A stretch of DNA of 64,000 nt from Caballeronia fortuita (lineage in GTDB: Bacteria > Pseudomonadota > Gammaproteobacteria > Burkholderiales > Burkholderiaceae): NCBI RefSeq assembly GCF_001544835.2, contig NZ_FCNX02000002.1, forward strand, positions 1 through 64,000, read 5' to 3'. The notes beneath the pieces were generated by a model. That model was not told where the DNA came from. It saw only the letters and a list, made by a program, of their open reading frames with translations, and searched no databases. Below, in pieces: positions 17,109-26,574 of this stretch. Position numbers and translations under genes: made by a program. Every line of letters starts with the position of its first letter. Position 1 is the stretch's first letter.

Positions 17109-18554
17109 ATGAACTCAGAGTTCGACCTCGTCGTGCGCAACGCACAAGTCGCGACGGCAAGCGATACATTTCTGACCGACATCGGGGTACGCGAAGGCCG
17201 CATCGCTCAGATGGGGCTAGCTCTTGCCTCTGGCAGACGTGAAATCGACGCGCTGGGCCGCGTCACGACGCCCGGCGGGATCGACGCCCATTGCCACCTC
17301 GACCAGCCGATCGCGCCGCCCGCCCGCATGACCGACGACTTCGAATCGGGCACACGCTCCGCGGCATGCGGCGGGACCACCACGATCATCCCGTTCGCCG
17401 CGCAGCACAAAGGCGCGACGCTGCGCGCGGCCGTGGAGGACTATCACCGGCGGGCGAACGGGCGTGCGTGCATCGACTATGGTTTTCATCTGATCGTGTC
17501 GGACCCGACGCCGGACATCATCGCGAATGAACTGCCGCAACTCATCGCCGAGGGCTATACGTCGTTCAAGATCTACATGACGTACGACGATCTGAAGCTC
17601 GACGACGGCCAGATCCTGCGTCTGCTTGCCCTCGCCCGCGCACATGGCGCAATGGCGATGATTCACGCCGAAAACAGCGACTGCATCGCCTGGCTCACGC
17701 AAAGCCTGCTCGACGCGGGACTCACCGCGCCGCGCTATCACGCGGCGTCGCGGCCGATGCTCGTCGAGCGGGAAGCGACGCATCGCGCGATCAGCCTGGC
17801 CGAACTCGTCAACGTTCCGATGCTGCTCGTGCACGTATCCGCGCGGGAAGCCGTCGAGCAGATTCAGTGGGCGCGCAACCGTGGCCTCAAGGTGTTGTCC
17901 GAGACCTGTCCGCAATATCTCTTTCTGACCGCCGAGGATCTCGGCATCGACGACAGCTATGAAGGCGCGCGTTGCGTATGCAGTCCACCGCCGCGCGACA
18001 CCGCGAGTCAGCAGGCCATCTGGGCAGCGCTCGCGGACGGCACCTTCACGATTTTCTCGTCGGACCACGCGCCGTTTTCCTTCGACGGCCCGCACGGCAA
18101 AAAGCCCGACGGAGAGGAGGTGGCGTTCCCGCACATTCCCAACGGGATTCCGGGTATCGAGACGCGTCTGCCGCTGCTGTATTCAGAGGGCGTGATGACG
18201 GGGCGCATTTCCGTCAACCGCTTCGTCGAGCTGACCGCGACGAATCCGGCAAAGACCTATGGCCTGCATCCTCGCAAAGGCACGATCGCGATTGGCTCGG
18301 ACGCCGACTTCGTGATCTGGAACGAGCGACCCGACGACCCCGTCGCGCTCACCAACGCGATGCTGCATCACGCGGTGGATTACACGCCGTACGAAGGCCG
18401 CTCGCTCGCGGCGTGGCCGGCTTACACGGTGGCCGGCGGTGAGATTGTGTGGGACGGCGAGCGCTTTCTCGGAACGCCCGGACGCGGACGCTTTCTCGCG
18501 CGCGGGCTGCCGACCATCGTCCCAGGCAGGCCCGCGGAACGCGCGGCGCGCTGA
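17109..18554 (+). CDS. Dihydropyrimidinase / D-hydantoinase family cyclic amidohydrolase
   Basis: A 481-residue TIM-barrel amidohydrolase that hydrolyses six- or five-membered cyclic ureides. The binuclear metal site is complete: His61 and His63 (DAHCHLDQP), the Lys154 to be carboxylated (SFKIYMTY), His186 (IHAEN), His242 (LVHVSA) and Asp319 (SSDHAPF). Length is normal for the family. It is the first gene of the rightward operon, divergent from the amidase, and is followed by a peptide-type ABC importer. This supports uptake and ring opening of hydantoins, dihydropyrimidines or similar. The exact substrate cannot be told from sequence. Confidence 0.93.
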   Translation: MNSEFDLVVRNAQVATASDTFLTDIGVREGRIAQMGLALASGRREIDALGRVTTPGGIDAHCHLDQPIAPPARMTDDFESGTRSAACGGTTTIIPFAAQHKGATLRAAVEDYHRRANGRACIDYGFHLIVSDPTPDIIANELPQLIAEGYTSFKIYMTYDDLKLDDGQILRLLALARAHGAMAMIHAENSDCIAWLTQSLLDAGLTAPRYHAASRPMLVEREATHRAISLAELVNVPMLLVHVSAREAVEQIQWARNRGLKVLSETCPQYLFLTAEDLGIDDSYEGARCVCSPPPRDTASQQAIWAALADGTFTIFSSDHAPFSFDGPHGKKPDGEEVAFPHIPNGIPGIETRLPLLYSEGVMTGRISVNRFVELTATNPAKTYGLHPRKGTIAIGSDADFVIWNERPDDPVALTNAMLHHAVDYTPYEGRSLAAWPAYTVAGGEIVWDGERFLGTPGRGRFLARGLPTIVPGRPAERAAR

Positions 18555-18605
18555 TTTTCAAGTCTCCAACGCCATTCGTCTCACTCTTCACGCAAGGAGC
18601 GTGTC

Positions 18606-20246
18606 ATGTCGCAATCGTACGAAGCAGCCCGCGCGTCAGCATCGGCGCGAGCGGGTTCCCTCGGGTTCGGACGGCTCATCGCGGCCGCCGCCGCAATCGG
18701 CATCGCCGCGGGCGCGATGCCTGTGCATGCGCAAGGCAACAACGCGGTCCTCGTCGTGGCCGGTCCGCGCACGCCGGAATCGCTCGATCAGGAGTACCCG
18801 CCAACTGAGGCAGGCCACGAAGCGCGCCGCAACATCTACGAACGGCTGCTTTCGTACGAGACGAAGCCTGGCGAGAACGGCGTCACGGTGGAGGATTTCA
18901 GCAAGTTCCGCGGCGCGCTCGCAGAGAGTTGGGAGACGGCGCCGGACAAGACTTCGATCACGTTCCATCTGCGCCGCGGCGTGAAAAGCTATGTGGGCAA
19001 CACCCTTACCGCCGACGACGTCATGTGGACTTTCGAGCGCGGCTGGAACCTCAAGGCGACGTTCCGCTGGTACATGACGCAGGTGCTCAAGATCAGCGAC
19101 TTCAAGGCCGCGTTCCAGAAGATCGACGATCAAACGGTCAAGGTCACGCTGCCGAAGCCGTCGCCGCTGATCGAGCGCATCTGGGTGAATAACGATCTCG
19201 GGATCATCGATTCCGTCGAGATCAAGAAACACGTCACCTCCGACGATCCGTGGGGTTCACGCTGGCTCGCGAGCCATTCGGCATCTTTCGCGCCGTATCA
19301 GGTCACCAAGTACGCGCCGGGCCAGGAAGTCGTCTACGACGGGAACAAGAACTACTATCGCGGCGCGCCGAAGCTCACGCGCATCATGTTCCGCGAAATG
19401 CCGACGTCCGCGAACCGCCTTGCCGCGCTGCAGGCGGGCGCGGTCGATGTCGCGGAATGGCTCGCGCCGCGCGAGCAGGCCACGCTCGAGAAGATGCCCG
19501 GTGTCAAGGTCTGGAAGGTGTACGGCAACTACATCCAGCGTGTCGAGATGAACAACAGCACCGCGCCGTTCAACAACGAGAAGGTGCGTCAGGCGCTCAA
19601 CTACGCGGTGCCGCGCGAGCAGATCCTGAAGTCGGTGTTCTACGGCACGGCGCGGCCGACGAAAAGCCCGGTGTCGGAGATCTATCCGGCCTATACCGAC
19701 CAGTACTATCACTACACCGAAAACCTCGATAAAGCACGTGCGCTGCTGAAGGAAGCCGGTTACGGAAAGGGCTTCAAGACGCAGCTCGGCTACCCGACCG
19801 GCGACCAGACCGAGGAAGAGCTCGCCATCATCCTGAAGACCGCGTTCTCGAAGATCGGCGTGGATGTCGAGTTGCAGAAGCTGCCGGCATCGACGCTCGT
19901 CGAGCGTTATTCAAAGGGCACGATCCCGATGTACTTCTTCCGCGACATGGCGATCGTCCCGGACGCCGCCTACGTGTCGAACCTCTGGCTCAATAGCGCA
20001 TCGCTCATCAACTACTCGCATTACAAGAATGCCGAAGTCGATTCGCTTATCAACGAAAGTCTTTCCATCACCGACGAAGCGAAGCGCACGACTTCGATGC
20101 ATCGCGTTCAGGAACTCGTGATGAACGAAGCGCCGTGGGTGTTCCTGATCAACCCAGGCTATCAGCTCGCCACGCGCGCGAACGTCAAGGGCTATAGCTG
20201 GAACACGACCAACGGCAACACCTGGTACGACTTCTCCAAGAACTGA
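18606..20246 (+). CDS. ABC transporter substrate-binding protein, family 5 (DppA/OppA type)
   Basis: A 546-residue periplasmic binding protein. Residues about 1-42 form a long signal peptide ending at VHAQ. The family-5 core follows: FHLRRGVKSYVGNTLTADDV, ALQAGAVDVAEW and the ending TTNGNTWYDFSKN. It lies 51 bp after the hydantoinase and directly before its permeases. Family-5 proteins bind peptides, nickel complexes or bulky organic ligands; here a cyclic amide or N-carbamoyl compound is suggested by context. Confidence 0.94.
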   Translation: MSQSYEAARASASARAGSLGFGRLIAAAAAIGIAAGAMPVHAQGNNAVLVVAGPRTPESLDQEYPPTEAGHEARRNIYERLLSYETKPGENGVTVEDFSKFRGALAESWETAPDKTSITFHLRRGVKSYVGNTLTADDVMWTFERGWNLKATFRWYMTQVLKISDFKAAFQKIDDQTVKVTLPKPSPLIERIWVNNDLGIIDSVEIKKHVTSDDPWGSRWLASHSASFAPYQVTKYAPGQEVVYDGNKNYYRGAPKLTRIMFREMPTSANRLAALQAGAVDVAEWLAPREQATLEKMPGVKVWKVYGNYIQRVEMNNSTAPFNNEKVRQALNYAVPREQILKSVFYGTARPTKSPVSEIYPAYTDQYYHYTENLDKARALLKEAGYGKGFKTQLGYPTGDQTEEELAIILKTAFSKIGVDVELQKLPASTLVERYSKGTIPMYFFRDMAIVPDAAYVSNLWLNSASLINYSHYKNAEVDSLINESLSITDEAKRTTSMHRVQELVMNEAPWVFLINPGYQLATRANVKGYSWNTTNGNTWYDFSKN

Positions 20247-20317
20247 GCAGAACCGGCGCGTGCACACCGGCGTCGTCGGGCGTGCGCGCGGTTCACCCTT
20301 TTTCGAGGACCAGCGCG

Positions 20318-21358
20318 ATGTCTCTTTTCATTGCATGGCGATCCGTTCCACGCCCGTTGCGCATCGTCATCGCGCGGATCGGCATACTCGTTCCGCAGAT
20401 GTTCGGCGTGATGTTCGCGACGTTTCTGCTGATTCGACTACTCCCCGGCGATCCCGCCCTGCTGATGCTCGGCAACATGGCGACGCCCGAAGCCATCGCT
20501 TCGTTGCGCGAGCGGCTGCATCTGAACGGCAGCGTCTGGTCTCAGTTCGGCGGCTATGTGTCGGCGCTGATGCACGGCGATCTCGGCACCTCGATGTTCA
20601 CGTCGAATCCCGTGACCGTCGACCTGCTGCAACGCGTGCCCGCGACGCTCGAACTCATCGTGTACTCGATGATCCTCACCGTGGTGCTTGGCGTCGGCAT
20701 CGCGGTGACATCGGCGGTGCGTCCCGGCGGCGTCGTCGATCGCGCGAGCCGCGTGTATGGGCTCGCTGCGGGCGCCATCCCCGATTTCTGGGTCGGCCTG
20801 CTGCTGATCTACACCCTCTTTCATCTCGCCGGCATTGCACCTGCACCGTTCGGACGCGTCGATTCGTTCGTCACGCCGCCGCCGACGGTCACGGGCTTCT
20901 ACACCATCGACAGCGTGATCGCCGGCGACTGGGAAGCATGGCGCTCGTCGGTATCGCATCTGTGGCTGCCGGTGCTCACGCTCACCATCGTCAACATGGG
21001 CGGCCTGATGAAGCTGACGCGCGCCACGTTCGAGGGCCTCTACAAGAGCGAGTTCATCCGTCACGGACGCGCATCCGGTCTTTCCGAGCGTACGCTCGTG
21101 CTCAGTGCATTGCGCAACAGCCTGCCCCCTATCATCACGATGATCGGCTTTCTATTCGGCTTCCTGCTGGGCGCGGCGGTGCTGGTGGAGACGATCTTCG
21201 CGTGGGGCGGCCTCGGCCAGTACGCGGTCCAGGCGGTGATGAACAGCGACTATCCCGCGCTGCAGGGCTTCGTGCTCGTGGCCGCCGCGTTCATCCTGCT
21301 CGTTTATACCGCCGTGGACGTGCTCTACGGCCTCGCCGACCCGAGGATCGAGATATGA
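20318..21358 (+). CDS. ABC transporter permease, DppB type
   Basis: A 346-residue inner-membrane permease with about six membrane segments. The N-terminal LIRLLPGDPALLMLG is typical of DppB/OppB, as is the coupling region RATFEGLYKSEFIRHGRASG. The ATG at 20318, after GAGGACC, gives the right N-terminus; an upstream in-frame start at 20282 lacks support. Its stop overlaps the next start (ATGA). Confidence 0.94.
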   Translation: MSLFIAWRSVPRPLRIVIARIGILVPQMFGVMFATFLLIRLLPGDPALLMLGNMATPEAIASLRERLHLNGSVWSQFGGYVSALMHGDLGTSMFTSNPVTVDLLQRVPATLELIVYSMILTVVLGVGIAVTSAVRPGGVVDRASRVYGLAAGAIPDFWVGLLLIYTLFHLAGIAPAPFGRVDSFVTPPPTVTGFYTIDSVIAGDWEAWRSSVSHLWLPVLTLTIVNMGGLMKLTRATFEGLYKSEFIRHGRASGLSERTLVLSALRNSLPPIITMIGFLFGFLLGAAVLVETIFAWGGLGQYAVQAVMNSDYPALQGFVLVAAAFILLVYTAVDVLYGLADPRIEI

Positions 21359-22197
21359 AACCGCTCTTTTCCCTGCGTGGCCGCGCGAATGCAGCGCTCG
21401 TCATCGGGCTCGCGCTGCTCGCGCTGCAGATCGTGCTGATCGTCTTCGCGCCCGTCATCGCGCCGCACTCGCCGATCGACGCCGACCCGTCCAACATCCT
21501 GAAGCCGCCATCGTGGCACTACTGGTTCGGCACGGACGTGTCGGGCATGGACATCCTTTCGCGCGTCATCTATGCGACGCGCATCAATCTGCTCATCAGC
21601 GTCACGGCGGTGGCCATCGCCTTCGCGATCGGCGTGCCTATCGGGCTTTTCATCGGCTATTACCGAAACCTGCTGAGCACGCTCGTGATGCGCGTGTTCG
21701 ACTTCATCCAGTCGTTCCCGGTTTTCGTCATCGGCATGGCGCTCGTGTCCGTCATGGGTCAGGAAATCTGGAACGTCGCGATCGTGCTGGCCGTCCTTTT
21801 CATACCGATGTTCGCGCGCCTGATCCGGGCGGAAGTGCTGTCGTTGCGCGACCGGCCCTTCATCAGCGCGGCGGTGTGCAGCGGCGCCACCGATAAGGCC
21901 ATCATGTTCCGCCACATCCTGCCCAATGCCATCACGCCCGCCATCGTGCAGATTTCCATCAGCATCGGCATGGCCATTCTGCTGACGGCAGGGCTCTCGT
22001 TTGTCGGCGCGGGTGTGCGCATGCCGACGCCCGAGTGGGGCCTCATGGTCGCCAACGGCGCGCAGCAGATGATTCTCGGCGTCTGGTGGGCAGCGCTCTT
22101 TCCGGGCCTCGCCATCATCGTCTCGGTGCTGACCTTCGCGATTCTCGGCGATGCAGTCAAGCGTCTCTCCGATCCCGTCACGCGAGGCAAGTCATGA
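21355..22197 (+). CDS. ABC transporter permease, DppC type
   Basis: A 280-residue second permease, typical of DppC: HYWFGTDVSGMDILSRVIYATR near residue 55 and the ATPase-coupling segment around AEVLSLRDRPFISAAVCSGA. Five to six membrane segments. The start overlaps the DppB-type stop by 4 bp, and its own stop overlaps the ATPase start by 4 bp, so the transporter genes are translationally coupled. Confidence 0.94.
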   Translation: MKPLFSLRGRANAALVIGLALLALQIVLIVFAPVIAPHSPIDADPSNILKPPSWHYWFGTDVSGMDILSRVIYATRINLLISVTAVAIAFAIGVPIGLFIGYYRNLLSTLVMRVFDFIQSFPVFVIGMALVSVMGQEIWNVAIVLAVLFIPMFARLIRAEVLSLRDRPFISAAVCSGATDKAIMFRHILPNAITPAIVQISISIGMAILLTAGLSFVGAGVRMPTPEWGLMVANGAQQMILGVWWAALFPGLAIIVSVLTFAILGDAVKRLSDPVTRGKS

Positions 22198-23858
22198 GCA
22201 GCGCGCCTTCATCTCCATTGCTCGAAGTGCACGACCTCTGCGTCGCCTTTGACGACGCGCCGTCGCGGCGCGTGCTCGACGGGGTGAGCTTCGCGCTGCG
22301 CAAGGGCGAAATACTCGGCATCGTCGGCGAAACCGGCGCGGGCAAATCGGTGCTGGCGCGTTCCATCATCGACCTGTTGCCGGAAGGCGGCCGTGTCGTT
22401 GGCGGCCGGATCGTGCTCGATGGCAAGTCCGTGCTGGACATGTCCGCGCGTGAAAAGCGCGGATATCGCGGCGGTGAAGTCGCGCTGATCGGCACGAACG
22501 CGAAGATGCTGCTGGATCCAGTCGAGACGGTCGGTGCGCAGATCGTACGCGTGCTGCGCGTCCACAAGCGCATCGGCCGGAAGGCGGCGTGGCGCGAAGC
22601 CATCGAGCTATTCCGGCAAGTGGGCATCGTCAATCCTGAAGCGCGAGCCCACGCGTATCCTCACGAACTTTCGGGCGGCATGGCGCAGCGCGTGGTGATT
22701 GCGATGGCACTGATCGCGCAGCCAAGGGTTCTCCTCGCCGACGACGCGACGCTCGGGCTCGACGCGACCATCCAATTGCAGGTGCTCGACCTGCTCGCGA
22801 GCAAGGCGCGCGAACTGGGTCTCAGCGTCGTGATGGTGACGCACGACTTGGGCATCGTTGCGAACTATTGCGACCGCGTTGCGATCATGAAGGACGGGCA
22901 ACTGATCGAACTCGCGGACGTCGGCCCGTTCATTCGATCTCCTTCCCGGTCCTACAGCCGCGAATTGCTCGATGCCGCGAAAGTGCGTCCCGCGCCACGC
23001 GGCGCGCAAGCCGCCGGAGAGCAGGCGGCCCAGACGCCGCGTCCGCTCCTGGAAGTCGAGCATCTGGTCAAGACCTTCGTTTCGGATCGCAATCACGCCG
23101 TGGTGCGCGCGATCGACGACGTTTCGTTTTCCATCGGACGGGGCGAAACGCTCGCACTCGTCGGCGAAAGCGGTTCGGGCAAGACGACGACCGGGCAATG
23201 CCTTCTGCGTCTGCTCGACGCGGACTCGGGTGTCGTGCGCTTCGACGGCGTGAGCACGCTCGACATGACGCCTGGCGCGTTTCGCAGCGTGCGGCGACGG
23301 ATGCAGATGGTGTTTCAGGAACCGTATGTGTCGCTGAATCCGCGCTGGCAGGTGCGCGATCTGATTGCAGAGCCGTTTGCGCTCGGCGAGAAGATGAGCC
23401 GCGCCGATCGGGAAGCGCGCATTCTGCAGTTGCTCGATCTCGTGAATCTTTCGCGGCGGCGCGCGAGCGCGTATCCGCACGATCTCACGGCGGGCGAGCA
23501 GAAGCGCGTGGGCATTGCGCGCGCACTCGCCGCGAACCCCGATTTCGTCGTCTTCGACGAATGCACGACCGCGCTCGACATCCGCGTGCGCGCACAGATC
23601 ATCGACCTCGTGCGCAATCTTCAGCGCGAGATGGGCCTGTCCGCGCTTTTTATCACGCACGACCTGAACTCGGTGCGCTCGCTCGCGCACTACGTCGCGG
23701 TGATGCGGCACGGAAAGATCATCGAGACGGGCACGGCCGACACCGTGTTCGAGCGGCCCGTAGAGGATTACACGCGCAAGCTGTTGCAAGCCGAGCTTCC
23801 GATCGAGGAAGTAGCCAGAACCGTTCATCATCTCGACGTCGCAGGGGCACGACAATGA
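22194..23858 (+). CDS. Fused dipeptide-type ABC ATPase (DppD-DppF in one chain)
   Basis: A 554-residue protein carrying both nucleotide-binding domains. Domain 1 (about 5-265) has Walker A GETGAGKS, signature LSGGMAQR and the Walker B region LLADDATLGLD, where the usual catalytic Glu position of DEPT is Asp. Domain 2 (about 285-545) has Walker A GESGSGKT, signature LTAGEQKR and Walker B VVFDECTTALD with the Glu kept. The fusion is common for this importer subtype. It would energise the adjacent permeases. Confidence 0.93.
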   Translation: MSSAPSSPLLEVHDLCVAFDDAPSRRVLDGVSFALRKGEILGIVGETGAGKSVLARSIIDLLPEGGRVVGGRIVLDGKSVLDMSAREKRGYRGGEVALIGTNAKMLLDPVETVGAQIVRVLRVHKRIGRKAAWREAIELFRQVGIVNPEARAHAYPHELSGGMAQRVVIAMALIAQPRVLLADDATLGLDATIQLQVLDLLASKARELGLSVVMVTHDLGIVANYCDRVAIMKDGQLIELADVGPFIRSPSRSYSRELLDAAKVRPAPRGAQAAGEQAAQTPRPLLEVEHLVKTFVSDRNHAVVRAIDDVSFSIGRGETLALVGESGSGKTTTGQCLLRLLDADSGVVRFDGVSTLDMTPGAFRSVRRRMQMVFQEPYVSLNPRWQVRDLIAEPFALGEKMSRADREARILQLLDLVNLSRRRASAYPHDLTAGEQKRVGIARALAANPDFVVFDECTTALDIRVRAQIIDLVRNLQREMGLSALFITHDLNSVRSLAHYVAVMRHGKIIETGTADTVFERPVEDYTRKLLQAELPIEEVARTVHHLDVAGARQ

Positions 23859-24775
23859 GCCAGCCGCAGAAAATCATGGTGACCGGCGCGGCCGGTCTCG
23901 TCGGACGCGTTGTGTCCCGCTTGCTGCACGCGCGCGGCGACGCGGTAATCCCGGTGGATCGCGCGGGCGGACTGCGCATCGGCGAGATGACCGTACTGGA
24001 AGGTGACTTGCGCGACGTACATCGGCTCCATGCGCTCGCGCGTCACGGAATCGACGCGGTCATTCATTGCGGCGCATTCTCGGGACCGATGGTTGCCCGC
24101 GACGATCCCATCGCCATGTTCGATGTCAACATCGGCGGCACGGCCAACATGCTGGAGATCGCACGCATCCACGGCGCGCGGCGCTTCGTTTATTGCTCGT
24201 CGACGAGCGCTTACGGCGACACGCCGCCCGGCCCCGTGAAGGAGGACGTGCCGATGACGCCGGCGAGTCTCTATGGTGCGAGCAAGGTCTGCGGCGAGCA
24301 GCTGGTCAGCGCCTACGCGAGACAATACGGCGTGGACGGCGTGAGTCTGCGCCTGTCGTGGGTCTACGGTCCGCATCGCACCACCGACTGCATGATTCGC
24401 CGCATGCTGACCGACGCAATGCGCGCGCAGCCGACGCGCGTGCCGTTCGGTGCAGATTTTCATCGCCAGTACATCCATGTCGACGACGCCGCCGCCGCTC
24501 TGCTCGCGGCCCTCGACGCGCCCGTGCTTCGCCGGCGCGTCTACAACATCACGGGCGGCATCCGGCTCACGCTGGGCGAGGTCGCCGACGTCGTGCGCCG
24601 TGTGATGCCCGACGCCGATATCGAGCTCGAACGCGGGCCCGATCCGCTCGACGAGCTTCAGGAGCAGTTCGACATCTCGGCCGCAGCCACTGATCTGGGT
24701 TTTCGCCCGCGCCACGACATCGAGTCCGGCATTCGGGCTTATGCGCAATGGCTTGCCGAAGCAGTCGCCCGCTGA
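23855..24775 (+). CDS. NAD-dependent epimerase/dehydratase family protein
   Basis: A 306-residue extended SDR. VTGAAGLVGRVV near the N-terminus binds NAD, SSTSAYG near 115 holds the catalytic Ser region, and SLYGASK near 142 supplies Tyr and Lys. It resembles uronate dehydrogenase and nucleotide-sugar epimerases. The 4-bp overlap with the ABC ATPase places it in the same transcript. Its role in a cyclic amide route is unclear; it may oxidise or epimerise a downstream hydroxy acid. Confidence 0.9.
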   Translation: MSQPQKIMVTGAAGLVGRVVSRLLHARGDAVIPVDRAGGLRIGEMTVLEGDLRDVHRLHALARHGIDAVIHCGAFSGPMVARDDPIAMFDVNIGGTANMLEIARIHGARRFVYCSSTSAYGDTPPGPVKEDVPMTPASLYGASKVCGEQLVSAYARQYGVDGVSLRLSWVYGPHRTTDCMIRRMLTDAMRAQPTRVPFGADFHRQYIHVDDAAAALLAALDAPVLRRRVYNITGGIRLTLGEVADVVRRVMPDADIELERGPDPLDELQEQFDISAAATDLGFRPRHDIESGIRAYAQWLAEAVAR

Positions 24776-24808
24776 CGCGGCGCCGGTTTCTTATTGACAG
24801 GAGTGTTC

Positions 24809-25567
24809 ATGGAATCGTTTTCGCTGGAGGGTCGTACCGCGCTCGTGACGGGCGGCAACAGCGGCATCGGCCGTGCAATCGTGCGGCTGTTCGCGGCACA
24901 TGGCGCGAGCATCGGCATTTCGCATATCGGCGATGCAGCCGGCGCTCAAACGCTCGCCGATGAACTCGGCGCCAACGGCACGCGTGTTGCGACGACCGAA
25001 TGCGACGTGACGGATGCGGCGTCCGTCGCGCGCCTCGGCGCATGGGGACGCGAAAGACTCGGCGCCGTCGATATTCTCGTGAACGCGGCCGGCATCAGTG
25101 GCGAGACATCCTTCGTCGACCTGTCCATCGACGAATGGGACCGCATGATGGCAGTGAACCTGCGCGGCACCTTCCTCGTGACCAAGCAGTTTTTCGCCGA
25201 CATGATCGCGCGCAAGTATGGGCGCGTCATCAACATTGCATCGCAGCTCGCCTACAAGGGCACGCACGACATGGCGCACTACTGCGCATCGAAGGCGGGC
25301 GTCGTCGGGTTCACGCGCGCACTGTCTTATGAAGGCGCACCGCACGGCGTAACCGTCAACGCCATCGCGCCGGGGCCGGTCGAAACCGCAATGCTGGCAA
25401 GCTTCACGGACGCCTGGCGCGCAATGAAGTTCTCGCAGCTTCCCGCCGGCCGTTTCGGTGAAAGCGACGAAATCGCGCCAACGGCGCTGCTGCTCGCGTC
25501 CGAGACGGGCGGCGCGTATTTCATCGGCCAGACGCTCTCGCCCAACGGCGGCGACGTGATGCTTTGA
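24809..25567 (+). CDS. SDR family oxidoreductase, paralogue of the SDR at 11571
   Basis: A 252-residue short-chain dehydrogenase with TGGNSGIG near residue 15, NAAG near 92 and YCASK near 157. The end GQTLSPNGGDVML mirrors that of the SDR in the opposite arm. The ATG at 24809 follows AGGAG closely; an in-frame start at 24794 is upstream of that ribosome binding site and rejected. Substrate unknown. Confidence 0.92.
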   Translation: MESFSLEGRTALVTGGNSGIGRAIVRLFAAHGASIGISHIGDAAGAQTLADELGANGTRVATTECDVTDAASVARLGAWGRERLGAVDILVNAAGISGETSFVDLSIDEWDRMMAVNLRGTFLVTKQFFADMIARKYGRVINIASQLAYKGTHDMAHYCASKAGVVGFTRALSYEGAPHGVTVNAIAPGPVETAMLASFTDAWRAMKFSQLPAGRFGESDEIAPTALLLASETGGAYFIGQTLSPNGGDVML

Positions 25568-25596
25568 CGACTCATTCGACTCAACGGGAGCGACGT

Positions 25597-26499
25597 ATGG
25601 AACTGGAGCGCGACTTTATCGGCTATGGCGCAACGCCGCCCAACCCGCGATGGCCGGGCAAGGCCCGCATCGCGATCAACTTCGTGATGAACTACGAGGA
25701 AGGCTCCGAGCCTTCCATTGGCGATGGCGAAAGTGCGACCGAGACGTGGTTCACCGAATCGCACGGGTTGAATTCGGGCGTGCGCGGCCGCGATCTCGCC
25801 GCGGAAGGTCTCTTTGAATACGGCAGCCGCGTCGGCTTCTGGCGCCTGATGCGGCTTTTCGAAGAGCGCGGCCTGCCGCTTACCGTCTACGGCTGCGCGC
25901 TCGCGCTGGAGCGCAATCCGAAAGCCGCCGAAGCGATCCGCCAGGCACACCACGACGTATGCAGCCACGGCTGGCGATGGATCAAGCATTACGAACTCGA
26001 CGAAGCCACCGAACGCGAGCATATTCGCCGCGCGATCGAGTCGCTGACTCGCACCACAGGCGAACGCCCTTATGGCTGGTACTGCCGTTATTCGCCGTCC
26101 GTGAACACCCGCCGGCTGCTCGCCGAGGAAGGTGGTTTCCTTTACGATTCCGACTACTACGGCGATGAACTGCCGTTCTGGAGGGTCGTCGGGAATCGTC
26201 CGCATTTGGTGATACCCTACTCGCTCACCACGAACGACGGACAGTACGCGAGTTCGGTCGGAACCGGCAGTCAGTGGTTCGAATTCATGCGCGATACTTT
26301 CGACATGCTGTATCGGGAAGGCGCGACGCAGCCGAAGATGATGTCGGTCGGACTGCACATGCGTCTGATCGGTCATCCGGCGCGCGCCGCCGGGCTCGAG
26401 CGATTCCTCGATCACGTGATGAAGCACGAAGACGTATGGGTGACGCGGCGTATCGACATCGCGCGTCACTGGATTGCGGAGCATCCGCTCATTGCGTAA
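25597..26499 (+). CDS. PuuE-like allantoinase / polysaccharide-deacetylase-fold amidohydrolase
   Basis: A 300-residue protein of the NodB superfamily close to PuuE, the metal-independent allantoinase. The first metal motif is replaced by MNYEEGSE (Asn32, Tyr33, Glu34, Glu35), and the histidine motif is SHGWRW (His124), as in that branch. ESHGLNSGVRGRDLAAEGLFEYGSR is also typical. It probably opens a cyclic ureide. It therefore complements, rather than copies, the metal-type imidase-like protein of the leftward arm. The start at 25597 has GGGAGCG upstream. Confidence 0.88.
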   Translation: MELERDFIGYGATPPNPRWPGKARIAINFVMNYEEGSEPSIGDGESATETWFTESHGLNSGVRGRDLAAEGLFEYGSRVGFWRLMRLFEERGLPLTVYGCALALERNPKAAEAIRQAHHDVCSHGWRWIKHYELDEATEREHIRRAIESLTRTTGERPYGWYCRYSPSVNTRRLLAEEGGFLYDSDYYGDELPFWRVVGNRPHLVIPYSLTTNDGQYASSVGTGSQWFEFMRDTFDMLYREGATQPKMMSVGLHMRLIGHPARAAGLERFLDHVMKHEDVWVTRRIDIARHWIAEHPLIA

Positions 26500-26532
26500 C
26501 ACCGACCAGCGCTCGTGGACGTCAATTCAACG

Positions 26533-26552
26533 GCATGTCGACCTCGACATGC
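26533..26552. promoter_or_regulatory. Perfect palindrome, likely GntR autoregulatory operator
   Basis: GCATGTCGA, two bases, TCGACATGC: 9-bp arms with a 2-bp spacer, ending 22 bp upstream of the GntR start at 26575. Size and position suit a dimeric winged-helix regulator blocking its own promoter. Confidence 0.5.
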
Positions 26553-26574
26553 GCTATTTCTCGAAGTGCAGCAC

